Positions 43,062 through 55,033 are shown, counted from the first letter of the stretch. The stretch is DNA of 64,000 nucleotides from Megaustenia siamemsis (GCA_032433765.1 JAVIAB010000008.1:36691991-36755990), one strand, 5' to 3'. Notes: a model not told the origin generated them from the sequence alone. Numbers and translations: made by a program.

Positions 43062-46000
43062 ACCAAGCCGCCCTATTTTCCCACAAAAATGCCATCATGA
43101 AAGGCTGGGTATATGCAGAAGCCGTTAATCGCGATCTAACACGATTTCTTGTCCTTAGTAGTCCAGTTGTACTTAGTAGTCCAGTTGTACTTAGTAGTCC
43201 AGTTGTCCTTAGTAGTCCAGTTGTACTTAGTAGTCCAGTTGTCCTTAGTAGTCCACTTGTACTTAGTAGTCCACCTGTTCTTCATAGTCCAGTTGTACTT
43301 AGTAGTCCAGTTGTACTTAGTAGTCCACTTGTACTTAGTAGTCCACCTGTTCTTCATAGTCCAGTTGTACTTAGTAGTCCAGTTGTACTTAGTAGTCCAG
43401 TTGTCCTTAGTAGTCCAGTTGTCCTTAGTAGTCCAGTTGTCCTTAGTAGTCCAGTTGTCCTTAGTAGTCCAGTTGTACTTAGTAGTCCAGTTGTACTTAT
43501 TAGTCCAGTTGTACTTAGTAGTCCAGTTGTACTTAGTAGTCCAGTTGTCCTTAGTAGTCCAGTTGTACTTAGTAGTCCAGTTGTCCTTAGTAGTCCAGTT
43601 GTACTTAGTAGTCCAGTTGTCCTTAGTAGTCCAGTTGTACTTAGTAGTCCACCTGTTCTTCATAGCCCTGTTATAGTTAGTAGTCCAGTTGTCCTTAGTA
43701 GTCCAGTTGTACTTAGTAGTCCAGTTGTACTTAGTAGTCCAGTTGTACTTAGTAGTCCACTTGTACTTAGTAGTCCAGTTGTACTTAGTAGTCCAGTTGT
43801 ACTTAGTAGTCCACCTGTTCTTCATAGCCCTGTTATAGTTAGTAGTCCAGTTGTGCTTAGTAGTCCAGTTGTGCTTAGTAGTCCAGTTGTACTTAGTAGT
43901 CCACCTGTTCTTCATAGCCCTGTTATAGTTAGTAGTCCAGTTGTGCTTAGTAGTCCAGTTGTACTTAGTAGTCCACCTGTTCTTCATAGCCCTGTTATAG
44001 TTAGTAGTCCAGTTGTGCTTAGTAGTCCAGTTGTGCTTAGTAGTCCAGTTGTCCTTAGTAGTCCAGTTGTACTTGGTAGTCCAGTTGTCCTTAGTAGTCC
44101 AGTTGTACTTAGTAGTCCAGTTGTCCTTAGTAGTCCAGTTGTACTTAATAGTCCACTTGTTCTTCATAGTCCAGTTGTTCTTAGTAGTCCAGTTGTTCTT
44201 AGTAGTCCAGTTGTTCTTAGTAGTCCACGTGTTCTTCATAGTCCTGTTATAGTTAGTAGTCCACGTGTTCTTCGTAGTCCACTTGTTCTTTGTAGTCCAG
44301 TTGTTCTTCGTAGTCCACTTGTAATTGTCCACTTGTCTTAAGTAGTCCACCATTAGTAGTCCACTTGTACTTAGTAATCCACCCTTAGTACACATGTACT
44401 TATTAGTCTACCCTTAGTAGTCCACTTGTACTTAGTAGTCCACTTGTACTTAGTAGTCCTCCTTTAGTAGTCCACTTGTACTTAGTAGTCCACTTGTAAC
44501 TAGTAGTCCACTTGTACTAGTAGCCCACTAGTAACTAGTAGTCCACTTGTAACTAGTAGTCCACTTGTAACTAGTAGTCCACTTGTACTTAGTAGTCCAC
44601 TTGTAATTAGTAGTCCACTTGTACTTAGTAGTCCACTTGTAACTAGTAGTCCACTTGTACTAGTAGTCCACTTGTAACTAGTAGTCCACTTGTAACTAGT
44701 AGTCCACTTGTAACTAGTAGTCCACTTGTACTTAGTAGTCCACTTGGACTAGTAGTCCACTTGTACTAGTAGTCCACTTGTACTAGTAGTCCACTTGTAA
44801 CTAGTAGTCCACTTGTAACTAGTAGTCCACTTGTAACTAGTAGTCCACTTGTACTTAGTAGTCCACTTGTACTTAGTAGTCCACTTGTAACTAGTAGTCC
44901 ACTTGTAACTAGTAGTCCACTTGTAACTAGTAGTCCACTTGTACTTAGTAGTCCACTTGTACCAGTAGTCCACTTCTACTAGTAGTCCACTTGTACTAGT
45001 AGTCCACTTGTAACTAGTAGTCCACTTGTACTTAGTAGTCCACTTGTACCAGTAGTCCACTTCTACTAGTAGTCCACTTGTACTAGTAGTCCACTTGTAA
45101 CTAGTAGTCCACTTGTACTTAGTAGTCCACTTGTAACTAGTAGTCCACTTGTACTTAGTAGTCCACTTGTACTTAGTAGTCCACTTGTAACTAGTAGTCC
45201 ACTTGTACTTAGTAGTCCACTTGTACTTAGTAGTCCACTTGTACTAGTAGTCCACCCTTAGTAGTCCACTTGTACTTAGTAGTCCACTTGTACTTAGTAG
45301 TCCACTTGTACTTAGTAGTCCACCCTTAGTAGTCCACTTGTACTTAGTAGTCCACTTGTACTAGTAGTCAACTTGTACTTAGTAGTCCACCCTTAGTAGT
45401 CCACTTGTACTAGTAGTCCACTTGTACTTAGTAGTCCACCCTTAGTAGTCCACTTGTACTTAGTAGTCCACTTGTACTAGTAGTCAACTTGTACTTAGTA
45501 GTCCACCCTTAGTAGTCCACTTGTACTTAGTAGTCCACTTGTACTTAGTAGTCCACTTGTACTTAGTAGTCCACCCTTAGTAGTCCACTTGTACTTAGTA
45601 GTCCACTTGTACTAGTAGTCAACTTGTACTTAGTAGTCCACTTGTACTTAGTAGTCAACTTGTACTTAGTAGTCCACTTGTACTTAGTAGTCAACTTGTA
45701 CTTAGTAGTCCACTTGTACTTAGTAGTCAACTTGTACTTAGTAGTCAACTTGTACTTAGTAGTCCACTTGTACTAGTAGTCAACTTGTACTTAGTAGTCC
45801 ACTTGTACTTAGTAGTCAACTTGTACTTAGTAGTCAACTTGTACTTAGTAGTCCACTTGTACTTAGTAGTCAACTTGTACTTAGTAGTCCACTTGTACTT
45901 AGTAGTCAACTTGTACTTAGTAGTCCACCCTTAGTAGTCCACTTGTACTTAGTAGTCCACTTGTACTTAGTAGTCAACTTGTACTTAGTAGTCCACTTGT

Positions 46001-47836
46001 ACTTAGTAGTCCACTTGTACTTAGTAGTCCACTTGTACTTAGTAGTCCACTTGTACTAGTAGTCCACTTGTACTAGTAGTCCACCCTTAGTAGTCCACTT
46101 GTACTAGTAGTCCACTTGTACTTAGTAGTCCACTTGTACTTAGTAGTCAACTTGTAACTAGTAGTCCACTTGTACTAGTAGTCCACTTGTACTAGTAGTC
46201 CACTTGTACTTAGTAGTCCACTTGTACTTAGTAGTCCACTTGTACTTAGTAGTCCACTTGTACTTAGTAGTCCACTTGTACTTAGTAGTCCACTTGTACT
46301 TAGTAGTCCACTTGTACTTAGTAGTCCACTTGTACTTAGTAGTCCACTTGTACTTAGTAGTCCACTTGTACTTAGTAGTCCACTTGTACTTAGTAGTCCA
46401 CTTGTACTAGTAGTCCACTTGTACTTAGTAGTCCACTTGTACCAGTAGTCCACTTGTACTTAGTAGTCCACTTGTACTTAGTAGTCCACTTGTACTTAGT
46501 AGTCCACTTGTACTAGTAGTCCACTTGTACTAGTAGTCCACTTGTACTAGTAGTCCACTTGTACTAGTAGTCCACTTGTACTAGTAGTCCACTTGTACTA
46601 GTAGTCCACTTGTACTAGTAGTCCACTTGTACTAGTAGTCCACTTGTACTAGTAGTCCACTTGTACTAGTAGTCCACTTGTACTTAGTAGTCCACTTGTA
46701 CTTAGTAGTCCACTTGTACTAGTAGTCCACTTGTACTTAGTAGTCCACTTGTACCAGTAGTCCACTTGTACTTAGTAGTCCACTTGTACTTAGTAGTCCA
46801 CTTGTACTTAGTAGTCCACTTGTACTAGTAGTCCACTTGTACTTAGTAGTCCACTTGTAACTAGTAGTCCACTTGTACTTAGTAGTCCACCCTTAGTAGT
46901 CCACTTGTAATTAGTAGTCCACTTCTACCTAGTAGTCCACCCTTAATAGTCCACTTGTACTCAGTAGTCCACTTGTAACTAGTAGTCCACTTGTACTCAG
47001 TAGTCCACTTGTAACTAGTAGTCCACTTGTAATTAGTAGTACCCTTCTACATAGTAGTCCACCCTTAGTAGTCCACTTGTACTCAGTAGTCCACCCTTAG
47101 TAGTCCATTTCTACTTAGTAGACAACCCTAGTAGTCCCTACTTAGTAGTCCACCCTTAGTAGTCCACCCTTATTAGTCCACTTCTACTTAGTAGCCCACC
47201 CTTAGTAGTACACTTCTACTTAGTAGTCCACCCTCAGTAGTCCACTTCTACTTAGTAGTCCACCCTTAGTAGTCCACCCTCAGTAGTCCACTTCTACTTA
47301 GTAGTCCACTTCTACTTAGTTGTCCACCCTTAGTAGTCCACCCTCAGTAGTACACTTCTACTTAGTAGTCACTCTTAGTAGTCCACCCTTATTCGTCCAC
47401 TTCTACTTAGTAGTCCACACTTAGTAGTCCACTCTTAGTAGTCCACACTTAGTAGTCCACTCTTAGTAGTCCACACTTAGTAGTCCACTCTTAGTAGTCC
47501 ACACTTAGTAGTCCACTCTTAGTAGTCCACACTTAGTAGTCCACACTTAGTAGTCCACACTTAGTAGTCCACTCTTAGTAGTCCACTCTTAGTAGTCCAC
47601 ACTTAGTAGTCCACACTTAGTAGTCCACTCTTAGTAGTCCACTACTTAGTAGTCCACACTTAGTAGTCCACCCTCAGTAGTCCACTTCTACTTAGTAGTC
47701 CACCATTAGTAGTCCACCCTCAGTAGTCCACTTCTACTTAGTAGTCCACCCTTAGTAGTCCACCCTCAGTAGTCCACCCTTATTAGTCCACTCTTAGTAG
47801 TCCAATTCACTAACTACTGACTTATCTCGGCTTCCA
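43062..47836 (-). mobile_element. SINE-1 copy split by an internal 4.65-kb minisatellite
   Basis: The left flank of the array, 43062-43155, is the complement of the SINE-1 body and B-box region (aaaggctgggtatatgcaga; atctaacacgatttcttgtcc). The right flank, 47797-47836 (agtccaattcactaactact, gacttatctcggcttcc), is the complement of the SINE-1 tRNA head. Between them only the segment corresponding to 'tagtagtccagttcac' has been multiplied. The 3' half of the SINE is missing or too diverged. Confidence 0.85.
43150..47812. repeat. Giant SINE-derived minisatellite, 14-18 bp units, over 250 copies
   Basis: Zones along the array: 43150-44340 mostly the 18-bp unit cttagtagtccagttgta with gtc/gtg variants; 44340-46900 mixed 15-18 bp units such as agtagtccacttgtactt and agtagtccacttgtacta; 46900-47812 shorter units with ccaccctt, ccactctt and ccacactt. 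The 18-bp zone keeps long frames open on both strands (VVLSSP repeats plus, NWTTKY repeats minus), which are artefacts. Confidence 0.97.
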
Positions 47837-47859
47837 CCAATAGCAAAGTTTTACATTAT

Positions 47860-48075
47860 GATTTTCTTATGTCGATAAATAAACAGAAATTAGGTTGGTC
47901 CGAGCATATCACAAGATCTAACTGCCTGGTCATGACAGTTCGGCGAGAAACAACGAAAGTAGAAAGACGGAGAAGTAGGCAAAGTGATTGACGATAATAA
48001 GGACTGGGCAGAAAACATTCAAACAAATTCAAACAGTGATATACAATCAACATGAAGAGGAAGACTAAGGAATAG
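47860..48075 (+). mobile_element. LINE C-terminal remnant
   Basis: Translation KQKLGWSEHITRSNCLVMTV, then VERRRSRQSD and a GLGRKHS-like segment, fits the 'LGWfeHvtR...G.r.rGRq.d.W' end of some LINEs, here decayed. Confidence 0.5.
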
Positions 48076-48346
48076 ATGTATTAATTGAATGTAAGACATA
48101 AGCAATACATTTCCTTTTTAACAGCAGCAATATACGCCAAAGAAAAATGTTACATTTATGAAAAGAGAGAATCAAACAAGAAACCTAATATCTAGAGACG
48201 CCATAGTATACTGACAACAACCTCCTTTCTCTGTGAGCTTAAAGACATCAGCAGCTAGATAAAGAGGAAGAATCAACATGAAATAATGGAGATGGATTGT
48301 GAGTATCATGTCCACAGTACAACGGCTACCAAAGAAATGAAGGAAT
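48076..48346. other. No assignable feature
   Basis: AT-rich spacer. Confidence 0.5.
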
Positions 48347-48695
48347 ATCATCATCATCATCAAGTACCGGGCCTGCTGGCGTAGGTGATCATGTCTCTCC
48401 ACAACTTTCGATCTCGACAGTTATTTATCATTTATGTTGTTGACCTTCTGCCAAGCCATTCTCTTAAGCTGTCTGGTATTTTTTATCTTTGCTTCCCTCT
48501 ATCTCTTCGTCCCTCAATTTTCCCAGTTGTTACAATATATTCCAGTTGTTCTCTTCTCATTACATGGCCAAAAATGATGATTGTTTCTTCCTAATACTTG
48601 AAATTAGCTCTCGTTTTGCTTTGACCTCTTTCAGGACATCTTCATTATTCTTCTTAGCTGTCCATGGTATTCTCCTCTCAACATTCTTAAGGAAT
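48347..48695 (-). mobile_element. LINE-A 3' fragment
   Basis: Begins at (CAT)n and runs through the complement of RDRKLWRDMIT, LEYIVTTGK and MRRE to the region coding IPWTAKKNNE, then breaks at 48690. Frameshift near 48575 in an A run. Confidence 0.87.
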
Positions 48696-48929
48696 ATATA
48701 TGTGTGTATCTGTGTGTGGGTGTGTGTGTGTGGGTGGGGTGAAGGTAAGGAGTGTCTTATAGCGTGTTTTTGTACTAAGGAAGTGAAGTATTTTCTTACC
48801 CTACTACAGGCCAGCGCTCTTATAAACTGTCTTCACTTTCCACAAAACAGTGAGACAAATAGACCTTACTCCCACGTTAAGAAGAGTCTGCAGACTACAA
48901 CAAACCCAAGCATATGGATACCTCAATGT

Positions 48930-49062
48930 GTTTATGTGCTAGACTTGGTTCATTTCTTGGTGTTTTTCCGTGAAGCCATGGCTCATATCTTAATGTGTTT
49001 CTGTGCTAGAAATGGCTCATATCGTGGTGTGTTTCTGTGCTAGCCATGGCTCAAATCTTAGC

Positions 49063-49095
<33 letters not shown>

Positions 49096-49755
49096 AGCCA
49101 TGGCTCATATCTAGGTATGTATCATGTTAGTCATATTTCATATCTTGGTGTGTCCGTGTTAATCATGTCTCATATCTTTATGTGCGTCTGAGTTTAGTAA
49201 TATCTCATATCTTAATGTGTATCTGTGTTGGTCATGTGTCATATCTTTGTGTGTGCATGTCTGGGTTAAGGATATCTCATATCTTTGTGAGCATTTTTAT
49301 GTTTGTCATATCTCATATCTTTCTGTGTGCATGTCTGTGTTTGTCACTTCTCATATTCTTGTGTGTGCCTGGCTATGTTAGTCATATCTTATATCTTTGT
49401 GTGTATGTCTATGTTAGGTGTGTGTCATATCTTTGTATGTGCATGTCTATGTTAGTCATATCTCATATCTTAATGTGCATATCTATGTTAGTCCTGTGTC
49501 ATATATCTTGATGTGTGTCAGTGTTAGTCATGCCTCGTATCGCTATGTACATGTCAGTGTTAGTCACATCTCACATCTTTGTGTGTGCATGTCTATGTTA
49601 GTCATATCTCATATCTTAATGTGCATATCTATGTTAGTCCTGTGTCATATATCTTGATGTGTGTCAGTGTTAATCATGCCTCGTATCGCTGTGTGCATGT
49701 CTGTGTTAGTCACATCTCCTATCTTTGTGTGTGCATGTCTGTGTTAGTCACCTCT
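48930..49755. repeat. Degenerate 30-40 bp minisatellite with a 140-bp higher-order duplication
   Basis: Units of the type gtcatatctcatatctttgt followed by gtgtgcatgtctgtgtta. The block starting at 49456 recurs at 49597 almost unchanged. A pure (GT)n run sits at 49064-49093. Cys/Val/Ser-rich ORFs are artefacts. The stretch 48696-48929 shows nothing else. Confidence 0.85.
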
Positions 49756-50100
49756 AGTGACTCGGGCAGATGGTGCTCGTAAACCTGGGAAGGCAGACAA
49801 TCTAAGGGCAGAATCACCCTACAGAAAAGACAATCTGCTGTCTTGCAGGAAGATTGGGGACAATCAAAATATAAGGAAAGCAAACCTGAATAAAATGCTG
49901 GCTGAAATCGGATGCACTGGGCCACTGGCGCAGAACACAGTGCAGCGTTTTAACTGGTGTTCAATCAGAGTGGATCTGGCAGACTCTAAATGTGTTGTTC
50001 TGTCTGTGGGGGCGATCAACACACTTAACCTGACAGCTGACTTCATGTGGGAGTCTGGAATCCTACTCTGATTGAGTCCTGATCGCAGAGAGAGAGAGAG
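49756..50100 (+). repeat. Unclassified dispersed repeat Rep-E2, copy 1
   Basis: The stretch 49925-50098 (gcgcagaacacagtgcagcg through gattgagtcctgatcgcaga) recurs at 57575-57728. The part gctgaaatcggatgcactgg resembles Rep-E at 56300. A 104-codon open frame at 49757-50071 has no recognised domain and is not open in the second copy. Confidence 0.7.
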
Positions 50101-50216
50101 AGAGAAACATGTCTTCATTTTATAAATTAGCCAGTGCGTTATCACTCCCTTTACTGATACTACCACATATACATTTATAAACATGTACATATGCATACTA
50201 GCCAATGTAAACACAC

Positions 50217-50219
<3 letters not shown>

Positions 50220-50262
<43 letters not shown>
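50220..50262. repeat. (GA)n microsatellite
   Basis: Perfect GA dinucleotides; a shorter run is at 50083-50104. The stretch 50263-50737 shows nothing assignable. Confidence 0.95.
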
Positions 50263-50264
<2 letters not shown>

Positions 50265-50737
50265 ACGAATAGTGAGAGGTTATAAAATAATGTAATTTCT
50301 TCAATAACGTATGGGACTTTAAATATGTGTTATGTGAAAGTTGTTATTTCACAAATAAATTAAAAACAAGGTTTTGTGTAGCCGGAAGCAATTTCTAAAT
50401 TCCCAACAGGGACTCCATTAGAGACTTGAGAAAATGATAATTTCCAAGTGGCTGATGACGTCCCAGAAGGCAGATCTCGCGTGTTATCGACAACGTTTAA
50501 TGGCGGCCCTGACCTTTAAACTTCACAGAACAGAATCAATTTTTCTCCGCAGGAGCTTCCAGGTGTAAGTGTCAGGACAGATTCCTGAGAGTGAAATGAG
50601 ACCGTTAGCCGACACAGTGTGGTTGTGATAGAAACTCCATGCGATTTAATCTGGTCTTTCATCGTCGTAAATTGTATGTAAATTGAAACGCTAAATTTAC
50701 ATTTTCTGTTTTCTTGGTTATGCTACATTTAAAAATC

Positions 50738-50855
50738 ATTGATACTGTGTTGTCCGTGCACCGTAATTGACAACCATAAAGAGCCAGTGGTTGGTTATTG
50801 ATACTGTGTTGTCCGTGCACCGTAATTGACAACCATAAAGAGCCAGTGGTTGGTT
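50738..50855. repeat. 59-bp tandem duplication, 2 copies
   Basis: Unit attgatactgtgttgtccgt through gagccagtggttggtt, two copies that look identical. Confidence 0.95.
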
Positions 50856-50861
50856 GTGTGG

Positions 50862-51000
50862 TACATTCCAAGGTATGGTAACAGCTTTACTAAAAAACAA
50901 CACAACAAAATACTGACGTTTCGCCTATGGCCTTCTTCAGAAGACGGGGACAACGACAACAAACAGTGAGGTACATATATCTATTGCTACATGTAGAATG
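50862..51000 (-). mobile_element. Rep-H terminal repeat, inverted copy
   Basis: Contains aatactgacgtttcgcctat, ggccttcttcagaagacggg and gacaacgacaacaaacagtg. The reverse complement lies at 53356-53500 with about 85% match by eye; a third partial copy is at 56635-56725. The core read on the minus strand (ctgaagaaggcc...gaaacgtc) resembles hammerhead-ribozyme layout and terminal repeats I recall from Penelope-like elements. Confidence 0.6.
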
Positions 51001-51117
51001 TTGAAGTTAGGGAGAAGTGGGCAGAGGGAAGAGAGATGGGATGATGAGATCAGAAAGAGATGTGTCACATATTAGAGGATAGGTGAAGTGTAGAGATATA
51101 AAATAGTAAGTATAGCA

Positions 51118-51485
51118 GTGGCGTATACTGGTTTTGAGGACTGGGCTACCGCTGACATAATAAATAAAAACATACATTATATTCAGTAGGCTAACATAAA
51201 GTAATATTTTCTAATGACATCACTACATTTTAAATTACTTATTTATGCTAATTATATCCGTCTTGTTTGGGACGAAAATGTCTTGATGACTTTGTCATTG
51301 AAAGTACTGTTGGGTTGGTTTCTAAGTTTATGAGGGAATGATTTCTCAATGGACATTAATGCCAAACCAGATAAGCGTTCTTGTGTCTGAGTTGAGCGAC
51401 AATAAGATTTGATTCTCTTGAGATCAGAAAAAGTTCTTTCTACAGATACTGATGCGCATAACGTAGTTATAAATAGCTAATGAAG
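51118..51485 (-). mobile_element. hAT transposon fragment, C-terminal transposase and one end
   Basis: The left edge cagtggcgta (51118-51127) matches the common hAT terminal sequence. Minus strand 51480-51250 codes SVERTFSDLKRIKSYCRSTQ, then TQERLSGLALMSIEKSF and FNDKVIKTFSSQTRRI, which is the hAT dimerisation region and resembles ZMYM-like hAT proteins. The other end of the element and the catalytic core are not found. Confidence 0.7.
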
Positions 51486-52255
51486 TTCCGTTAATCAGAC
51501 AGTTTCACTTTCCCTTTGTGACGTTTCTGATTGGCTAGAGCTAAAAATAACCAATGTAACCGCATTGCTCTTGCGGCAACACCCGCTATATATTTTGACT
51601 CAGATTTTTGAATGTCAAGGTCGCTAAAACAAGGTCCGGATAGAGGAAAAATGTACCGCTGGCTTCTAGTGGTTTCAATGGTATAGTAGTTTTTGTTTCA
51701 TTCACAAACGTTAAGTGGCCAGAGGAAAACCTTGCTTTAATAAATGCAAATCAAAGCAAATAAATCATAATGGCCTACGAAATGTGTTATAGAATATTCG
51801 AAAATTTGTAATATAATTATTTTACAAATATAATAAATTATCATTACCTTTTGTATTTCGTTTGTGTTCAGGCTACCGGCGGTAGCTGCGGTAGCATAGA
51901 GAATACGAAATATAGAACGAAATATAGAATATAATGTAGAACTGGAAAAGAAAAAAAAATATTTAAAATGACTTAGCAGAAGTAGTTGCTGCTCCGGGTG
52001 GATGAATGTTCCCAAATGTTTGTTAGAGACAAGTTTTATGGAAAATCAGTCACGTGGTAAGGTCAAGGAGGTGATAAGTTTGAAGGCAATCAGGCGAGAC
52101 CAAGACCAGGGGTGGGCGATAGATATCAGTAGTACAATACAATAGCTCGAGGGAGACATGTCAGGGGTGGGGGGAACAACATCAGATCAAGGGAAGGGAA
52201 AAAGGGAGAGGAGTCAAAGTTAAGTCGCCTAATCAAGAGACTAGAACACTGAAGG
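51486..52255. other. No assignable feature
   Basis: Possibly the remainder of the hAT fragment to about 51700, but nothing codes recognisably. 51890-51945 has repeated gaaatatagaa motifs. GC-richer after 52020. Confidence 0.45.
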
Positions 52256-52785
52256 AAGATAACCTAGGTAGAGATAAATAGGGAAGTTGTGGAGGATAAC
52301 CTGGGTAGAGATAAATAGGGAGGTTGTGGAGGATAACCTAGATACAGATAAATAGGGAAGTTGTGGAGGATAACCTGGGTAGAGATAAATAGGGAAGTTG
52401 TGGAGGATAACCTGGGTAGAGATAAATAGGGAAGTTGTGGAGGATAACCTGGGTAGAGATAAATAGGGAAGTTGTGGAGGATAACCTGGGTAGAGATAAA
52501 TAGGGAAGTTGTGGAAGATAACCTAGGTAGAGATAAATAGGGAGGTTGTGGAGGATAACCTGGGTAGAGATAAATAGGGAAGTTGTGGAAGATAACCTAG
52601 GTAGAGATAAATAGGGAAGTTGTGGAACATAACCTGGGTAGAGATAAATGGGAAAGTTGTGGAGGATAACCTAGGTAGAGATAAACATGGAAGTTGTGGA
52701 GGATAACCTGGGTAGAGATAAATAGGGAAGTTGTGGAGGATAACCTGGGTAGAGATAAATAGGGAAGTTATGGAAATAAGGTCAA
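52256..52785. repeat. 37-bp minisatellite, about 14 copies
   Basis: Unit ataacctgggtagagataaa followed by tagggaagttgtggagg, with few variants (ctaggtag, gaagat). Confidence 0.95.
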
Positions 52786-52829
52786 GGAGTAGAAGCAGAC
52801 AAGTTGCTAATAAACACTAAGGAAATGGT

Positions 52830-53088
52830 GTAAAAAAGTAAAGTACCCCGCGTCACGCCAAGTGGCGTATAGGGAAATATGGTGTTAGTGACTATATTTT
52901 ACAGACCTTCAGCACATGATTTTTGGGGTAATGTGGTCGGTATTACGCCCGTGCTGCTTTACTTTCCCAGAAAAAATCCGGTACCCATTTAAGGCTGGGT
53001 GAACCCGGAGCCGTCGGTTGGGATCGAACCCTACCCCTTGTCCGTAGTAGTCCAGTTCACTAACCACTGAGCTATCGCGGCTCCCACT
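52830..53088 (-). mobile_element. SINE-1 copy, full length
   Basis: Minus strand head gatagctcagtggttagtga, B box gggttcgatccc, body and short T tail. Possible short duplication cactaa on both sides. A tRNA-like B box (ggggttcgtaccc, minus) lies next to it at 53124-53136 but without a usable A box. Confidence 0.9.
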
Positions 53089-53355
53089 AATTTTTAGGGA
53101 ATTAGTAAAACCCAGGTGTCCCCGCAAGGGTACGAACCCCGGCTGTTGCCGTGGTAAGCCAACCGAAGGAAATGGTGTACCAGAAGTTAATAGAGAAGAA
53201 AGGTACTAGGAGTAGATAAAGAGGGGTTTTACTAGAAACGGATGTACTAGAAGTAGATAAATAGAGAACGGGTGTTATAGACGTTAGATATAGGAGAAGT
53301 GGGGTATTGGAAGTTGGGAGAATAGAAAAATGGTTTACCAGATCATCCGACATGT

Positions 53356-53500
53356 AGTAATAGGTATTTGTGCTTCACCGTTTGTTGTCGTTGTCCCCGT
53401 CTTCTGAAGAAGGCCGTAGGCCGAAACGTCAGTATTTCGGTGTATTCATTTTTTGTGAAGCTGTCACCATACCTTGCAGTGTACATCACACCTCACTACT
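53356..53500 (+). mobile_element. Rep-H terminal repeat, direct copy
   Basis: gttgtcgttgtccccgtctt is followed by ctgaagaaggccgtaggccg and aaacgtcagtatttcgg, then gctgtcaccataccttgcag. Inverted relative to 50862-51000 and direct relative to 56635-56725. The stretch 53501-53734 shows no feature. Confidence 0.6.
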
Positions 53501-53734
53501 TGCTCATTGCTACCAGCTTTACCGCAGCACTGCAATTAGTTGCCTGTTCTCTTGACAACCATAAGTTGTCTTTTGCACTATTTCTTCCATTGTTTTGACT
53601 TGCATTGCCCATTCCTCATTTTACGGTTTTTATTTCACATTATTCTTTTGCCTTCTTGTCTCATAAAAAATGTGTACTATTTTATTATTTAAAATTCAGA
53701 ATTAAACCTTGTACTGTAAAATTTAAAATACCCA

Positions 53735-54170
53735 GGGCTTGTATCTTCTCGACAGCAGCATATGGTTATGAATCATGGGCAATCTCGCAAACAGCGAGGA
53801 AGGAAATCGATTAATTCGAAACAAAATGCTACAGAAAAATCCTTACGATACTTTTGATAATGAAAAAGAGTAATAAAGACATTAAAAACTTAAACATTTA
53901 AAGAACTAGATTATAAACATAATTCTGCAGAGGAAATTAAAATACTATGGTCACGTCAACAGACACAGCGCACTAGAAAGAACAATAATAGAAAGCATTG
54001 TTCCTGGGTAATGTATCAGAGGCAGACAAAGAAAAATGTGGTGTTAAGACATCAAGGAGATTATGACTATGACAACAGAAGTGGGAGATTTGACTAGATA
54101 CACATTCTTTCAGACGGCCTGTGGTGAACGCAACATTCTACAAGGACATGCGATCTGATGATGATGACTG
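53735..54170 (+). mobile_element. LINE-C 3' fragment
   Basis: Codes FSTAAYGYESWAISQTARKE, then in another frame LKYYGHVNRHSALERTIIES, and TTEVGDLTRY. It ends in a (GAT)n tail near 54160-54170. Confidence 0.8.
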
Positions 54171-54424
54171 TTTTCATTTCACATTAATCTTTGCCTTCTT
54201 GTCTCATGAAAGTCGTGTCCAAAATTATAGGTTAAAATTTAGACTCAATAAATAGAAAATCAATTATGCACAGGTGCTTAATTATTTCTTTATTTATTTC
54301 GTGCACCCTTCGTTGGAGTGATAAACATGCACACTGGGGATGTCCTTTGAGTTGATTTTATGTTTTGAATCGACAAAAAAAAAAAAAAAAAAAAGAAAAA
54401 CGCACCGTAAATATAATGTTCTAG
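54171..54424. other. No assignable feature
   Basis: AT-rich spacer with a 21-base A run at 54375-54395. Confidence 0.5.
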
Positions 54425-54720
54425 GGGAGTCAATGATTAAACTTCATCAAAGAGATATGGAAATACATCGGCTATCTCCTGAGAATGAATGAAGAAAGAC
54501 TTTCACATTAGGCATAAACCATCTGTGGTAAAAGTAAACAAGGCAGACCAAGAGAATCGCTGTGCAGAACAATTGCTATGGAAGGCTCAACCACGGGACA
54601 AAGAAACAACCAAAAACTACAAGAACTAGCAGCAAATTGTCAATCGTTGAGAACTATGATTTCCACCCTATATTCCATCTTCGACCTCAGAATAAAAAGA
54701 GCGAATGAGCAGATAGGACA
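54425..54720 (+). mobile_element. LINE-D C-terminal fragment
   Basis: Codes EIWKYIGYLLRMNEERLSH-like sequence at 54451-54507, the same place where LINE-D at 12260 carries its array, here present once. Then EGSTTGQRNNQKLQELAANC. Shows the ancestral, unexpanded state. Confidence 0.75.
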
Positions 54721-54989
54721 CCTCGCATTCTACAAGAAGCCTTCAATACGCAGAAAGGAGGAGGAAAACATGTCACAGGCCTAGGGAACAGGCACATGAT
54801 TGCAGTGCTGCGGTAACCGTTTGTTGCCGTTGGGCAACATTCTTCTGAAGATGTAGACTAGGACTGGGACATTATTAAAGTCAATGTCAGAGCAATGTAT
54901 TTTTAGATGGTTGATGAGGGACCAGAGAAGATTGGTTAAAAATATGTAAAGGTCACGAGTGAGTGTAAGAATTATTATAGATATAGGGC

Positions 54990-55033
54990 AGACACTACGT
55001 CACCAGATACCACGTCACCAGACGCTACGTCAC
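54990..55033 (+). promoter_or_regulatory. Triplicate CRE-like (TGACGT) sites
   Basis: ctacgtcaccagat, ccacgtcaccagac and ctacgtcacc contain acgtca spaced 15 bases apart. Known CREB/ATF-type binding core; use here is inference. Confidence 0.45.

Noticed and set aside
43097..44395. Overlapping 414- and 419-codon ORFs on opposite strands
   Set aside because: They are six-residue repeats (VVLSSP and NWTTKY types) produced by an 18-bp tandem unit without stop codons. There is no non-repeat domain, and both strands are open at once.
48489..49043. 184-codon ORF on the plus strand
   Set aside because: It starts inside the antisense of a LINE-A fragment and runs into low-complexity repeat; no domain.
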